Shown here: piece by piece, positions 27,086 to 37,062 of the stretch | Position numbering within the stretch: the stretch's first letter is position 1 | Layout of the letters: each line of letters opens with the position of its first letter | Assembly: GCF_044360475.1 (NCBI RefSeq) | Contig: NZ_CP043494.1 | Span: forward strand, 1,798,001 to 1,862,000 | From: Archangium minus | GTDB lineage: Bacteria; Myxococcota; Myxococcia; Myxococcales; Myxococcaceae | Reading direction: 5' to 3' | DNA length: 64,000 nucleotides | Program-made: the position numbers and the translations under genes | The notes under the pieces: model-generated | Seen by the model: the letters and a program-made list of their open reading frames with translations, nothing else | Database searches by the model: none | Told to the model about the DNA's origin: nothing

Positions 27086-27289
27086 TACTTCAAGATTAGC
27101 ACCGGTGGCGGACTCACTCAGGCAGGGGGGGGTCCTCTGTCGAGCGGCGGGCACTTGGGTTACCCTCACAGGGCGAGGTGTCCAATGGTGGATGGATGGG
27201 CAGACACAGCACCGGGTTGGTGAGGTGTCGCTCGCCTCTGCTCTGCTGGATACTTCCAAGGCTGACGAACTCCTGCCCCCGGGAAGAGC

Positions 27290-29596
27290 ATGGCCATGAA
27301 GATGGTGGACGACCTCACGATGTGTGGAGGGCCGGCGACGCCGCTCCCTTCCTCGGAGAGCGCGTGCCTCATCCTCACCAGCACCACGACGCCGGCGGCG
27401 ATCGGAAAGGTCTTCCGCATCGAGTCCCCGGAGCACGTGCTCGGACGAGGCGCGGACGCGGGGTTTCAGATCAACGACCATGGTGTGTCGCGCCGGCACG
27501 CGCGCATCACGCGCACGCCTGAGGGCGGCTTCCACCTGGCGGATTTGGACTCCACCAATGGCACCTACCTCAATGGCGTGCGCATCGCGTCCGCGGAGCT
27601 GCACGAGGGGGACCGGGTCCAGATTGGAACCGTGACGGTGCTGCGCTTCTCCATGCGCGAGCTGGTGGAGCAGGGAGAGGAGCAGCTGCGGCAGGCGCTG
27701 AGCGCGGCGCGCGTGGGCATCTGGGACTGGAATGCCGCCACCGGCGCGGTGACGTGGTCCGAGCAGGTGGACCGGTTGCTGACCCTGCCGGTGGGCTCGC
27801 TGTCGGGGCGCCAAACGGACTTGTCCGAGGTGGTGCATCCGGGAGACCTGCCGCGCGTGCGTGAGGCGCTGTCCACGGCGCTCGCCCAGCGCGCGCACCT
27901 GGACGTGGAGTACCGCATCGAGGTGGCGGGCGCGCGCGGCCGGTGGTTGTCCTGCAAGGGCGACGTGCTGTGCGACGAGACCGGCACTCCCGTGCGCATC
28001 ACCGGCACGGTGATGGACATCACCGAGCGCAAGCTGGCCGAGCAGGAGCTGCGCCGCCAGGCCCTCATCTTCGAGAGCCTGTGCGAGGGCGTGGTCATCA
28101 CGGACCGGAGCGGGCGCATCATCGACTGGAACGCGAGCGCGGAGAAGATGTTCGGCCGAGGCAAGGCCGAGGCGCTCGGGCAGACGCTCTTCGGACTGCT
28201 GCGCCCGGGCGAGGAGGACAAGCGCACGGGTGAGGTGCTCGCGGCGCTGGAGCGCCAGGGCCGGTGGACGGGCGAGCTGGACTTCAAGCGACCCGACGGC
28301 ACGCAGTGCTACTGCGAGTCCGTGGTGGCGCCGCTGCGCGACGCGGAGGGGCGGACCATTGCCCACATCCTGGTGCACTGCGACACCACCGAGCGCCGCT
28401 TGCTTCAGGCGCGGCTTCAGATGGCGGATCGGCTGGCCTCGGTGGGGACGTTGGGCGCAGGCGTGGCCCACGAGATCAACAACCCGCTGGCGTACATGCT
28501 CGTCAACCTGCACCTCATCTCCGAGGGGCTGGAGCGGTTGAGGAGCTCGCCGGTGGCGGAGACCGTGGAGCCGCTCCACCAGGTGGTGCGCGAGACGGTG
28601 GAGGGCGCCGAGCGCATCGCCTCCATCGTGCGGGACTTGAAGACGTTTGCCCGCGGCCAGCAGGAGGACCGGTTGGGGCCGGTGGAGGTGAGCAAGGCGG
28701 TGGAGCTGGCGTGCAAGATGGCGGACAACGTCATCAAGCACCGCGCCCGGCTGGTGACGCAGTTCGAGCCCGTGCCCTCGGTGCAGGGCAACGAGTCGCG
28801 CCTGTGCCAGGTGTTCCTCAACCTGATGCTCAACGCGGCGCACGCCATCCCGGAGGGTGACGCGAAGGAGCATGAGATTCGCGTCGTCATCCGCGAGAGT
28901 GGGGCGGGCGAGGTGGTGGTGGAGGTGCGCGACACGGGCGTGGGGATGACGCCGGAGGTGCAGGCGCGCATCTTCGATCCCTTCTTCACCACCAAGCCGG
29001 TGGGCGAAGGCACGGGGCTGGGGCTGTCCATCTGCCACGGCATCATTGACTCCATGGGAGGCCGCATCGCCGTGGAGAGCTCGCCGGGCAAGGGGAGCAC
29101 CTTCCGCGTGCACCTGGGGGTGGCCGGTGTTCCCGTGGAGACGCGGCCGGAGCCCGTGCCCGCGCCCGCTCCGGGGCGAGCGCGCATCCTGGTGGTGGAC
29201 GACGAGCCCTATGTGACGCGAGCGCTCCAGCGCTCGTTGGCGCCCGAGCACGAGGTGGCCACCGTCAACGGCGCCCGGGCTGCGCTCAAGCTGCTGGACC
29301 AGGGCAACCGCTTCGACCTCATCCTCTGTGACGTGATGATGCCGGGGATGACGGGCATGGACCTCTACGCCGAGCTGAACCGTGCGGTACCGGATCAGGC
29401 CCAGCGGGTGGTGTTCATGACGGGGGGCGCCTTCACCCCGCGCGCGCTGAGCTTCCTGCAGGAGGTGCCCAACCCGAAGCTCAGCAAGCCGCTCGACCTG
29501 CGGCAGCTCCGGGCGCTGGTGGGCCGCTCCGCCCAGTCCCCTGCCGCCGCTGCTGCTCCGCTCTCGCCCATCGCCCTCGCGGGAGGCACGAGATGA
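27290..29596 (+). CDS. FHA-PAS-PAS hybrid histidine kinase with receiver domain
   Basis: A 768-residue soluble signalling protein. Residues 36-120 are an FHA domain (LGRG, GVSRRHARI, DLDSTNGTYLNG), able to bind phosphothreonine. Two PAS domains follow (about 130-255 and 258-375, each closing with a DITER or DTTER turn). The HisKA box is GAGVAHEINNPL with phospho-His394; the HATPase has LNLMLNAAHAI, DTGVGM and GTGLGLS. The C-terminal receiver has DDE at its start, phospho-acceptor Asp681 in LILCDVMMPG and the conserved Lys near its end. FHA input suggests coupling to a Ser/Thr kinase, and one is encoded divergently 204 bp away. The stop overlaps the OPT transporter ATG. Confidence 0.9.
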   Translation: MAMKMVDDLTMCGGPATPLPSSESACLILTSTTTPAAIGKVFRIESPEHVLGRGADAGFQINDHGVSRRHARITRTPEGGFHLADLDSTNGTYLNGVRIASAELHEGDRVQIGTVTVLRFSMRELVEQGEEQLRQALSAARVGIWDWNAATGAVTWSEQVDRLLTLPVGSLSGRQTDLSEVVHPGDLPRVREALSTALAQRAHLDVEYRIEVAGARGRWLSCKGDVLCDETGTPVRITGTVMDITERKLAEQELRRQALIFESLCEGVVITDRSGRIIDWNASAEKMFGRGKAEALGQTLFGLLRPGEEDKRTGEVLAALERQGRWTGELDFKRPDGTQCYCESVVAPLRDAEGRTIAHILVHCDTTERRLLQARLQMADRLASVGTLGAGVAHEINNPLAYMLVNLHLISEGLERLRSSPVAETVEPLHQVVRETVEGAERIASIVRDLKTFARGQQEDRLGPVEVSKAVELACKMADNVIKHRARLVTQFEPVPSVQGNESRLCQVFLNLMLNAAHAIPEGDAKEHEIRVVIRESGAGEVVVEVRDTGVGMTPEVQARIFDPFFTTKPVGEGTGLGLSICHGIIDSMGGRIAVESSPGKGSTFRVHLGVAGVPVETRPEPVPAPAPGRARILVVDDEPYVTRALQRSLAPEHEVATVNGARAALKLLDQGNRFDLILCDVMMPGMTGMDLYAELNRAVPDQAQRVVFMTGGAFTPRALSFLQEVPNPKLSKPLDLRQLRALVGRSAQSPAAAAAPLSPIALAGGTR

Positions 29597-31404
29597 GTGA
29601 GAGGCAGTTGGGGCGAGCCGGAGTGGCTGCCATGCTGGCCCCCAGTGAGGTTTCGCCGCGCTCGCTCCATGCCGTCTCCCCCATGTCGAGCCCTCCCTCT
29701 GAGCTGACGCCGCGCGCGCTGGTGGCGGGAGGTCTCATCGGCTCGGTGTTGGCCGTCACCAACGTCTACATGGGGCTGAAGACGGGCTTCTGGGAGTCCG
29801 GCTGCGTGCTGTCTTCGCTGCTGGCCTTTGGTGGCCTGTCGGCGCTCGCTCGGCGCGGCGCTCCGCTCTCCCCGCTCGAGACGAACCTCTCCCAGACAAC
29901 GGCCGTCTCGGTGGGCGCGATGCCCGCCAGCGCGGGACTGCTGGGCGCTGTGCCCGCACTCACGTTCCTGGGGACGCAGCCGCCCGGCTGGGCGGTGGCC
30001 TTGTGGGGCGTGGGGCTCGGGACGCTCGGTGTGTTGTTCGCCTTCTCGCTGCGCCGACGTCTGCTCGAGGAGGAGGCGCTGCCGTTTCCTACCGGGGCGG
30101 CCACCGCGGAGCTCATCTCGACGCTGCACTCCACTGGCTCGGCCTATGCCGCGCGGGCGCGGGGCTTGTGGGTGAGTGGTCTCGCCTCCGTGGTGCTCAC
30201 CTGGCTGCGGGATGCGCGCGGCCTCGTGCCCGCGGCCTCGCTGCTGCCCTCGACGGTGCGGGTGGGGGGGATTGGCGCGGACGGCTTGCTGTTGGGCATC
30301 GGTTGGAACCCGATGCTGCTGGGCATTGGCGTGCTGGTGGGCCCCCAGGCGGGGCTGAGCATTCTGCTGGGCTCGCTGGTGGCGTGGGTGGGGCTGGCGC
30401 CAGGGTTGGTCCGCGGGGGGCTCGTGCAGGGGGCCGACTTTGCTTCCCTCTCCTCATGGCTCCTTTGGCCTGGCGTGGGGTTGATGGCGGGTGCGGCGGC
30501 CACGTCGCTCGTGTCCCAGGTGCGCGCGCTGCCGGCCGCGCTGGGTGACTTGCGTAGGCTCGGGGAGCACGGCGAGGGGTGGGAGTCCACGGCGGGCCAG
30601 TGGGCCTCGAGGGCGGTGTTTGCAGCCATCCTCCTCACGCTGGGGATGGCGTGGTTCGCCTTCCACCTGAGCCCGCTCTACTTCCTTCTGGCGCTGGTGC
30701 TGGCCTTCCCGCTGTGCGCGGTATGCGCCCGTGCGACGGGCCAGTCAGACATCGCCCCCATCAGCCCCGTGGGACAGCTCTCTCAGGGGGGCTTCGGCAT
30801 GGTGGCGCCGGGGCAGCCCGGCCTCAATGTTGCCGCTGCTGCGGTGGTGTCGGGTGCCGCGTCGCACACGAGCGCGAGCCTGTGGTCGCTCCAGTCCGGA
30901 CGCCTGCTGGGGGCCAGTGCCTCCCGTCAGCTCTTCGTCCAGCTCTCCGGGCTGCTGCTGGGCGCCGCCGTGGCTGTCCCCACCTACTTCCTGCTGGTGT
31001 CCGTGCACGGGCTAGGCTCTCAGGCGCTGCCCGTGCCCACGGGACTGCAGTTCAAGGCGGTGGCGGAGCTCACCTCGCACGGGCTGAACGGAATGCCGCC
31101 CTCGTCCACGCTGGCCACGGGCCTGGCCTTCACCCTGGGCGTCCTGCTGTCGGTGGGAGCACGCGGCAAGCTGGCGCGATGGCTGCCCTCGGCGGCGGCC
31201 ATGGGGATTGGCTTCGTCGTGCCGGCTTACTACGCGGTGACGCTGTGCCTGGGCGCGCTGGTGGCCGTGGTCGTGGGTCGCCTCCGGCCTTCTGCCACGC
31301 AGACGGTCCAGTCGGCGGGCGCGGGCCTCATCGTCGGCGAGTCCCTCTTGGGCGTGCTCATCGCGGCGCTGCTCGCGCTCGGCTTCCTGCAGCCGCCGGG
31401 GTGA
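29593..31404 (+). CDS. OPT-family transporter
   Basis: A 603-residue integral membrane protein of the oligopeptide transporter superfamily, with about 14 hydrophobic segments. Family-like stretches include LIGSVLAVTNVYMGLKTGFW near residue 48, the LEEEALPFPTGAATAELI segment near 158 and a late YYAVTLCLGA. Substrates in the superfamily are oligopeptides or metal-siderophore chelates; bacterial members are poorly characterised. The ATG overlaps the histidine kinase stop by 4 nt, so the sensor and this transporter are probably co-translated. It converges on the large kinase gene with 14 bp between stops. Confidence 0.8.
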   Translation: MSERQLGRAGVAAMLAPSEVSPRSLHAVSPMSSPPSELTPRALVAGGLIGSVLAVTNVYMGLKTGFWESGCVLSSLLAFGGLSALARRGAPLSPLETNLSQTTAVSVGAMPASAGLLGAVPALTFLGTQPPGWAVALWGVGLGTLGVLFAFSLRRRLLEEEALPFPTGAATAELISTLHSTGSAYAARARGLWVSGLASVVLTWLRDARGLVPAASLLPSTVRVGGIGADGLLLGIGWNPMLLGIGVLVGPQAGLSILLGSLVAWVGLAPGLVRGGLVQGADFASLSSWLLWPGVGLMAGAAATSLVSQVRALPAALGDLRRLGEHGEGWESTAGQWASRAVFAAILLTLGMAWFAFHLSPLYFLLALVLAFPLCAVCARATGQSDIAPISPVGQLSQGGFGMVAPGQPGLNVAAAAVVSGAASHTSASLWSLQSGRLLGASASRQLFVQLSGLLLGAAVAVPTYFLLVSVHGLGSQALPVPTGLQFKAVAELTSHGLNGMPPSSTLATGLAFTLGVLLSVGARGKLARWLPSAAAMGIGFVVPAYYAVTLCLGALVAVVVGRLRPSATQTVQSAGAGLIVGESLLGVLIAALLALGFLQPPG

Positions 31405-31418
31405 GGGGGCGCATGGCC

Positions 31419-34400
31419 TCACGCGGCGGGGCTGAGGCGCGCGTTCTCCAGGCTGCGCTGGAGCCGGCCCCACATGACGTTGGGGATGGTCCTGGCGCGG
31501 TGCAGCGCTTCCTCCAGAATGCGCACGGCCTCTGCCTGCTCGCCTCGCCGCAGCAACGCCAGGGCCTGCAACTCCAGCACCTCCAGCGGCTCCTGCTCCA
31601 CGGAGTACTCATTGGAGCGCGCCAGCAGCGCCTTCCACTCCTCGCAGCTGGCGTCACGCGTGGCGAGCTCCACGGTGGAGAAGATGACCTCCTCCGAGGG
31701 GCTGAACTCCGCGCCACTCTGCTTCAGTGTCTGGCGGATCTCCGTCAGCAGCTCGCGCGCCTTCTCGTTCCGTCCGGCGTACGCCAGCGCGCGCGCCTGT
31801 AGCAGCAACGCCCATGGCCTGGGAGCCATCTCTGGATGGTGCCGCTCCAGCTCGATGGCGCGGGCGATGTGGGGGGCCGCCGCCTCCGCGTCCCCCGCCT
31901 GGAGCAGCAGCTCACCCATGTTGTGCTCGGCGAAGTACTCCCAGCCCACCATGCCCAGCTCGCGTCCCAGGTGCATGAAGCGCACCTGGTCCTGCATCGC
32001 GCCCTGGAAGTCGTTGCGTGCCACCCACAGGTTGCGCCGGTTGTTGATGGCGCTGCCCAGGTGCAGCCGATCCCCGCGCTCGGTGCACGCGGTGATGACC
32101 TCCTCGAAGATGCGCTCCGCCTCGTCCATGCGGCCGATGTTGGGCAGGATGACCCCGAGCAGCAGCTGGGCCACCACCCGCGACTCATAGCCCGCATCCC
32201 CCAGCTTCCGGGCGCGCTCGGCCGCCTCCTGCAGGGGCTCGCAGCACTCCTCCCACTGGCCGTTGCGGAACTGTGCGCGCCCCAGGCCTAGCAGCAGCCG
32301 TACCTGGAGCAGCGGCGATTGCAGCTTCGAGCTGAAGGCCAGCTCCTGGGCCGCGTACACCCGCTCCTCGGAGCGCGCGTAGTCGTTGATCCAATCGTAG
32401 GCCATGGCCTCGTCCAGCAGCAGGTCCACCTCGTCGGAGATGGCCCCGAGCTGCTTCGCCAGCTCGCGCGCCGCGGCGAAGTCCGCCAGCGAGTCCTCGT
32501 AGCGCCCCACGCGATAGCGCATGAGGCCCCGTCCCCGGAGCACGGTGAGCCGGCGCCTACGGTCCTCCGCGTCCAGCAGCTCCAGCGCACGTGTATACGT
32601 GGACTCGGCCTCGATGTACGCGTGTCGTCCGCGCGCGGACTCGGCCAGGTCGATGTAGAGAGCGGCGGCCTCGTCGCGCAGACCCGCGGCGGCGGCGTGC
32701 AGGGCCAGACGGGGGAGGCGCTGGCGCTCGGCGGCGCCTGCCTCGCTCAGGTAGTACCGGAAGGCGGCGCGGTGGATGCGTGCCCGGTCCGCCTCGGGCA
32801 GCGAGCGCTCCACCGTGGCGCGCAGCAGCTCGTTGCGGAAGCTGATGCCCTCCAGGCGGTGGCTCACCAGCAGGCCCAGGTCCAACAGCCGGCGCGTGGC
32901 GTGGCGCGGATCCAACGGGAAGTCCGCTGCGCCCCCATCCTCCTCCAGCGCGTGCACCACGCCCTCGGCCTCGGCGTCGGTGAAGTCCGGGCCGAGCAGC
33001 GCGCACAGCCGCGCGTGCGCGGCCAGCTCCATGGGCAGGGCGCCCATTTCCCGGTCCGCCAGCCAGTCCACCAGCCGCAGCTCCGGCATGCGCTCCAGCT
33101 CGTCCGTGGCCAGGAACCAGCTCCCGCCGCTGGCGCGCTGGCGCACCAGGCCCTGGCGCTTGAGGCCGCGCACCAACTCCACCAGGAAGAGGGGGATGCG
33201 CTGGGCGCGCTCGGTGAGTCGCTCGAGGGCCGCGGCGGGGACGTTCTCCGCCGGGCGCAGCAGGGTGCGGCACAGCTCCACCGCACTGGAGGGGGCGAGG
33301 GCGCCGAGCTGCATCACCTGGCGGCGAGCGGCGCGCGTACCCCACGAGGGGCGCAGGCGCTCGAAGCCCGGGCGCGCCAGCACGCACACCCAAAGGGGAA
33401 GATGGGTCTCGGCGAGCGCGGCGTACTCGATCGCGTCCAACGCCGTCTCCTCGGCGTAGTGCGCATCGTCGAGGATGAGGCACAGGGGCTGGCGGCGAGC
33501 GCGCGCGGCCAGCAGCTCACCGGCGGCGCGCATGGCCAGCGAGCGCAGCGCGCCAGGTGCTGCGGCCCAGTTCTGCAGCCCGGCGGCCCCAGGAGCCAGC
33601 CACCCCAAGGTGGAGGCCACGCCAGGCCACAGCTCCGTGGCCAGCTGCGGTCCCAGCAGCTCGAAGCAGGTGGCGCGACCCCCTTGGTCGGAGCCCGTCA
33701 AATCGGTGTCGCTGTGGAAGCCGTACAACGCGCCGCGCAGCAGCATGCGCAGGGTGCCCTCGGGATCGCCTTGCACCGGCTCGCGAGCGCGCCACGTGGC
33801 GATCCGTGCGTGGGGGAGGGCCACCTGAAGCTGTTGCGTGAGGGCGGCGCCCAGGTGCGTCTTGCCATGGCCTCGGTCCCCCAGCACGGTCACGAGCGTG
33901 GGCGCACCCTCCACCAATGCCAGGCCCGCACTCTCCATCAGCTCGGCCAGCTCGTTGCCGCGGCCCACCAGCACTCCGCTGCCGTGCTGGAGGAAGGTGA
34001 CGTCCTCGCGCCCCATGGAGGTGGACGCACGCCGGAAGATGCCGTCGCGATCCGGCACTGGCTCGCAGAGCAGGTCCGGTAGGGCCTCGACCGCCGCGCC
34101 GGTGAGCAGCAGGGTGGAGGCATCGTCATCCGTGGGGTAGCGATCTTTCCGAGAGAAGACGGGGCCGAGGTAGCGCGCGGGGCCGCCAGGACGGCGCTGC
34201 ACCATCACCGTGGCCACGTCCACCAGCGCGGCGGGCGCCAGGCTCTGCGCGGCGAGGCCCTCGGCGGCCTGTCGGGCGCGCTGCACAGGGTTCTCCCCCG
34301 CGTCCGGGTCAAAGGCGCCGGCGAAGCGGGTACCCTCGTGGAAGGCCATCTGCCCGCCGAAGCCGGCGAGCGCCTTCTGCACCGTGACGGGGTTGGCGCC

Positions 34401-35456
34401 CGAGCGGAAGAAGAGCACTGCCACCGAGCGCCGCACGGGCGCGGGCGCCGTGGGTGAGCTCCGCTCCAGGGGCGGGAGCAGGGAAAGCACGGGGGAGGGG
34501 GGCTTCGCGGTGCTGGCCAGCGCCTCTTGGAGCGCGCGCGTCAGGGCGGCCACGGTGTCGAAGCGGCGCTCCCTCTCCTTGGCGAGGCAGCGCAGCACCA
34601 CCTGCTCGAGCGCGGCGGGCACGGGCACGGGCACCAGCTCCGAGGGGCGCAGGGGTCGGCGCGCCAGGTGCGCGTGGATGACGTCCGCCGGGGTGCCGAA
34701 GAAGGGAGGCCGGCCGGTGAGCATCTCGTAGAGGAGGATGCCCAGCGAGTAGATGTCCGAGCGTACGTCCAGGTCCGCCTGGCCCGAGCACTGCTCGGGG
34801 GACATGTACTCGACGGTGCCTGCGAAGGAGTCACCGAGGGGAGGCGTGGGCTCCTCGGCGGAAGTGGGGATCTGCGTGCGCACGGGTCGCGCGAGGCCGA
34901 AGTCGAAGAAGCCGGCCGAGCGCAGGGTGTCATCGAGGAAGACGTTCTCCGGCTTGAGATCGCCATGGAGGTAGCCGTGGCCGTGCACCGCCTCGAGCGC
35001 GTTGAGCAGGGCCTGCGAGCGCGAGGTGAACTCGGCCAGCGGCATGGGGCCGGACAGCAGGGCCAGGCGCCGCGCCAGGGTGGGCAGCGGGATGAACTGC
35101 ATGACGAGGAAGGGGGTGCCGCTGGGCAGGTTGCCCGAGTCGTGCACGGTGGGCACGGTGGGCGGGCCGATGATGCGCAGGGCCTCGGCCTCGCGAGCGA
35201 GCTGGGTGCGCGCCAGGGGCACTTCGGGATGTGCCACCTTGATGGCCACGTGCAGGCCGTCGTGCTCGCGCCGCGCGGAGTAGATCGTGCCAAAGCCTCC
35301 GCGCGCCACCACCTCCTCCAGGTGGTAGCCGGAAATGGCGAGCAACGGCTCCCTCCGACCGGGCCCCACGAAGGGGGCGTGGGTCGGAGTGGCTCCTCGG
35401 GGACAGTGCGCGTGGGTCCCCTCCCAACGCTGCCCACATGTCACGCAACGCGGCAC
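31419..35456 (-). CDS. large Ser/Thr kinase fused to AAA ATPase and TPR region
   Basis: A 1345-residue signalling protein. A zinc-ribbon start (CVTCGQRWEGTHAHC) is followed by a kinase domain at about 43-300: Gly loop ARGGFGTIYSA, catalytic loop HGDLKPENV with Asp, FFDFGLAR, and SPEQ. The middle is an AAA/STAND-like ATPase with Walker A GDRGHGKTH near residue 522 and Walker B LCLILDDAH near 659. The C-terminal 450 residues are helical repeats of TPR type. The catalytic loop has Gly in place of the usual Arg before Asp (HGD for HRD), which makes it a non-RD kinase, often autoactivated. Proteins of this design are abundant in myxobacteria; targets are unknown. Confidence 0.88.
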   Translation of the reverse strand: MPRCVTCGQRWEGTHAHCPRGATPTHAPFVGPGRREPLLAISGYHLEEVVARGGFGTIYSARREHDGLHVAIKVAHPEVPLARTQLAREAEALRIIGPPTVPTVHDSGNLPSGTPFLVMQFIPLPTLARRLALLSGPMPLAEFTSRSQALLNALEAVHGHGYLHGDLKPENVFLDDTLRSAGFFDFGLARPVRTQIPTSAEEPTPPLGDSFAGTVEYMSPEQCSGQADLDVRSDIYSLGILLYEMLTGRPPFFGTPADVIHAHLARRPLRPSELVPVPVPAALEQVVLRCLAKERERRFDTVAALTRALQEALASTAKPPSPVLSLLPPLERSSPTAPAPVRRSVAVLFFRSGANPVTVQKALAGFGGQMAFHEGTRFAGAFDPDAGENPVQRARQAAEGLAAQSLAPAALVDVATVMVQRRPGGPARYLGPVFSRKDRYPTDDDASTLLLTGAAVEALPDLLCEPVPDRDGIFRRASTSMGREDVTFLQHGSGVLVGRGNELAELMESAGLALVEGAPTLVTVLGDRGHGKTHLGAALTQQLQVALPHARIATWRAREPVQGDPEGTLRMLLRGALYGFHSDTDLTGSDQGGRATCFELLGPQLATELWPGVASTLGWLAPGAAGLQNWAAAPGALRSLAMRAAGELLAARARRQPLCLILDDAHYAEETALDAIEYAALAETHLPLWVCVLARPGFERLRPSWGTRAARRQVMQLGALAPSSAVELCRTLLRPAENVPAAALERLTERAQRIPLFLVELVRGLKRQGLVRQRASGGSWFLATDELERMPELRLVDWLADREMGALPMELAAHARLCALLGPDFTDAEAEGVVHALEEDGGAADFPLDPRHATRRLLDLGLLVSHRLEGISFRNELLRATVERSLPEADRARIHRAAFRYYLSEAGAAERQRLPRLALHAAAAGLRDEAAALYIDLAESARGRHAYIEAESTYTRALELLDAEDRRRRLTVLRGRGLMRYRVGRYEDSLADFAAARELAKQLGAISDEVDLLLDEAMAYDWINDYARSEERVYAAQELAFSSKLQSPLLQVRLLLGLGRAQFRNGQWEECCEPLQEAAERARKLGDAGYESRVVAQLLLGVILPNIGRMDEAERIFEEVITACTERGDRLHLGSAINNRRNLWVARNDFQGAMQDQVRFMHLGRELGMVGWEYFAEHNMGELLLQAGDAEAAAPHIARAIELERHHPEMAPRPWALLLQARALAYAGRNEKARELLTEIRQTLKQSGAEFSPSEEVIFSTVELATRDASCEEWKALLARSNEYSVEQEPLEVLELQALALLRRGEQAEAVRILEEALHRARTIPNVMWGRLQRSLENARLSPAA

Positions 35457-35746
35457 GTGAAGGATCCTACCACCCCACAGGGTGACCCTCTTCTAAATGG
35501 CCTGGCTGGGTAGGGGGCGGGTCGAACCGTGCTGGCCTCCGCGCATGCCCAGCACTCGGAGTGGCAGGGCCCCGCTCTAGGACGCCGTTACGTGGTGTGG
35601 GAGAGGGTGAGATGCACGTGGATGTCCAAGAGTGACCCAATGGGGAGGGTATTGGGGCGAGTCGAGCGCGCGAGACGCATGCTGCTGGACACCCCGGGTC
35701 CACCGTGGCCGGTCGTGCACTTCCAGTGTGGCATACCCGCTGGACG

Positions 35747-37057
35747 ATGGCTGGAGCCCGCTTCGTTTCGGAACTGAGCCGCAGGCACTTCATGGCGTGG
35801 GCGCTCGGAGCAGGGGCCGCTGTCGCCCTGGGCGGATGCGAGGAGTCGAGCACGCGCAGGGAGCCCAAGGGGTCGACCGTCACGTTGACGTTCTGGAACG
35901 GCTTCACCGGCGGTGACGGGGAGTACATCAAGAAGCTCGTCGAGGACTTCAACAAGGCGACGCCGGGCATCCAGGTCAAGATGAACATCTACGTCTGGGC
36001 CGACTTCTTCCAGAAGGTTCCGGGCGCGGTGATCAGCGGACAGGCTCCCGATGTCTGCGTCATGCACGTTGACGACATCCCGACCAACGCCGCGCGCAGC
36101 ATCCTCGTGCCAATCGATGACCTGGCCCAGGAGCTTGGGCTGAAGGCGTCCGATTACACCTCGCAGGAGGTGTGGCAGGGCGGTCTCTACCAGGGCAGGC
36201 GCTACGGCATCCCCTTCGACATGCATCCGCTCGGGATGTTCTACAACAAGGCGGTGCTGCGGCGGGCCGGGCTCGACCCAGAGAAGCCGCCGCGCACCGG
36301 CGACGAGTACATGGCGGCGCTCGAGCAGCTCAAGGGGAAGGGCATCCCAGGTCACTGGATGTCACCCTTTCCCTTCACCGGGACGTTTCAGTTCGAGACC
36401 CTGCTGTGGCAGTTCGGCGGAGAGCTGTTCGACCCGGAGGTCACCCGAGCGACCTTTGACTCCGACGCCGGCGTGCGAGCGCTGACGTGGATGGTCGACC
36501 TGGTGAAGAAGGGCTACAGCCCGGCGAACGTCGGCCAGGACGCGGACGTCATCGCGCTGCAGAACGGAGAGAACGCCTTCAACTGGAACGGCATCTGGCA
36601 GATCAACGCGCTCGACGAGGTGCCGCGGCTCGAGTGGGGTGTGGCGCCGATTCCGAGGATTGGCACCCAGGACGCGGTCTGGGGCAACTCCCACCAGTTC
36701 GTGCTCTTGAGGCAGCGCTCGCCGAGCAAGGAGAGGCTGGCGGCCGCGCGCACCTTCATCCAGTGGATGAGCCAGCGCTCCGTGGAGTGGCTCGCGAGCG
36801 GCAAGATTCCAGTGCTCAAGAGCGTGGCGGAGAGCCCGGAGTTCAAGGCGATGAAGGCGCAGGTCCAGTTCGCCAGGCAGGCGCCGTACATCCGCTTCCC
36901 GCCAGCGGTCGCAGGCATCGCCGACGCGCTGGCCATGGTGGACAAGGCTGTGAACCAGGCGGTGCTCGGCAAGGCGTCGCCCGCCGACGCGCTGAAGTCG
37001 GCCGCGGCGCAGGCCACCCAGGTGGTGCGGGACAACCACGAGAAATACGGCGACTGA
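35747..37057 (+). CDS. sugar ABC transporter solute-binding lipoprotein
   Basis: A 436-residue family 1 extracellular solute-binding protein (MalE/UgpB type). The N-terminus has twin arginine in SRRHFMAWALGAGAAVALGGC with a lipobox Cys near 36, so it may be a Tat-exported lipoprotein. The mature part begins VTLTFWNGFTGGDGEYIKKLV, typical of the family, with YGIPFDMHPLGMFYNKAVL in the centre. I use ATG 35747; GTG 35705 is also in frame. Two permease genes follow, 5 bp and then overlapping. No ATPase gene is adjacent. Confidence 0.85.
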   Translation: MAGARFVSELSRRHFMAWALGAGAAVALGGCEESSTRREPKGSTVTLTFWNGFTGGDGEYIKKLVEDFNKATPGIQVKMNIYVWADFFQKVPGAVISGQAPDVCVMHVDDIPTNAARSILVPIDDLAQELGLKASDYTSQEVWQGGLYQGRRYGIPFDMHPLGMFYNKAVLRRAGLDPEKPPRTGDEYMAALEQLKGKGIPGHWMSPFPFTGTFQFETLLWQFGGELFDPEVTRATFDSDAGVRALTWMVDLVKKGYSPANVGQDADVIALQNGENAFNWNGIWQINALDEVPRLEWGVAPIPRIGTQDAVWGNSHQFVLLRQRSPSKERLAAARTFIQWMSQRSVEWLASGKIPVLKSVAESPEFKAMKAQVQFARQAPYIRFPPAVAGIADALAMVDKAVNQAVLGKASPADALKSAAAQATQVVRDNHEKYGD

Positions 37058-37062
37058 CGCTC

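Noticed and set aside
27086..29251. Upstream extension of the Ser/Thr kinase frame to 1185 codons, antisense to the FHA-histidine kinase gene
   Set aside because: The kinase has a natural ATG at 27085, and the extension is Arg/His/Leu-rich shadow sequence opposite a clear histidine kinase gene.
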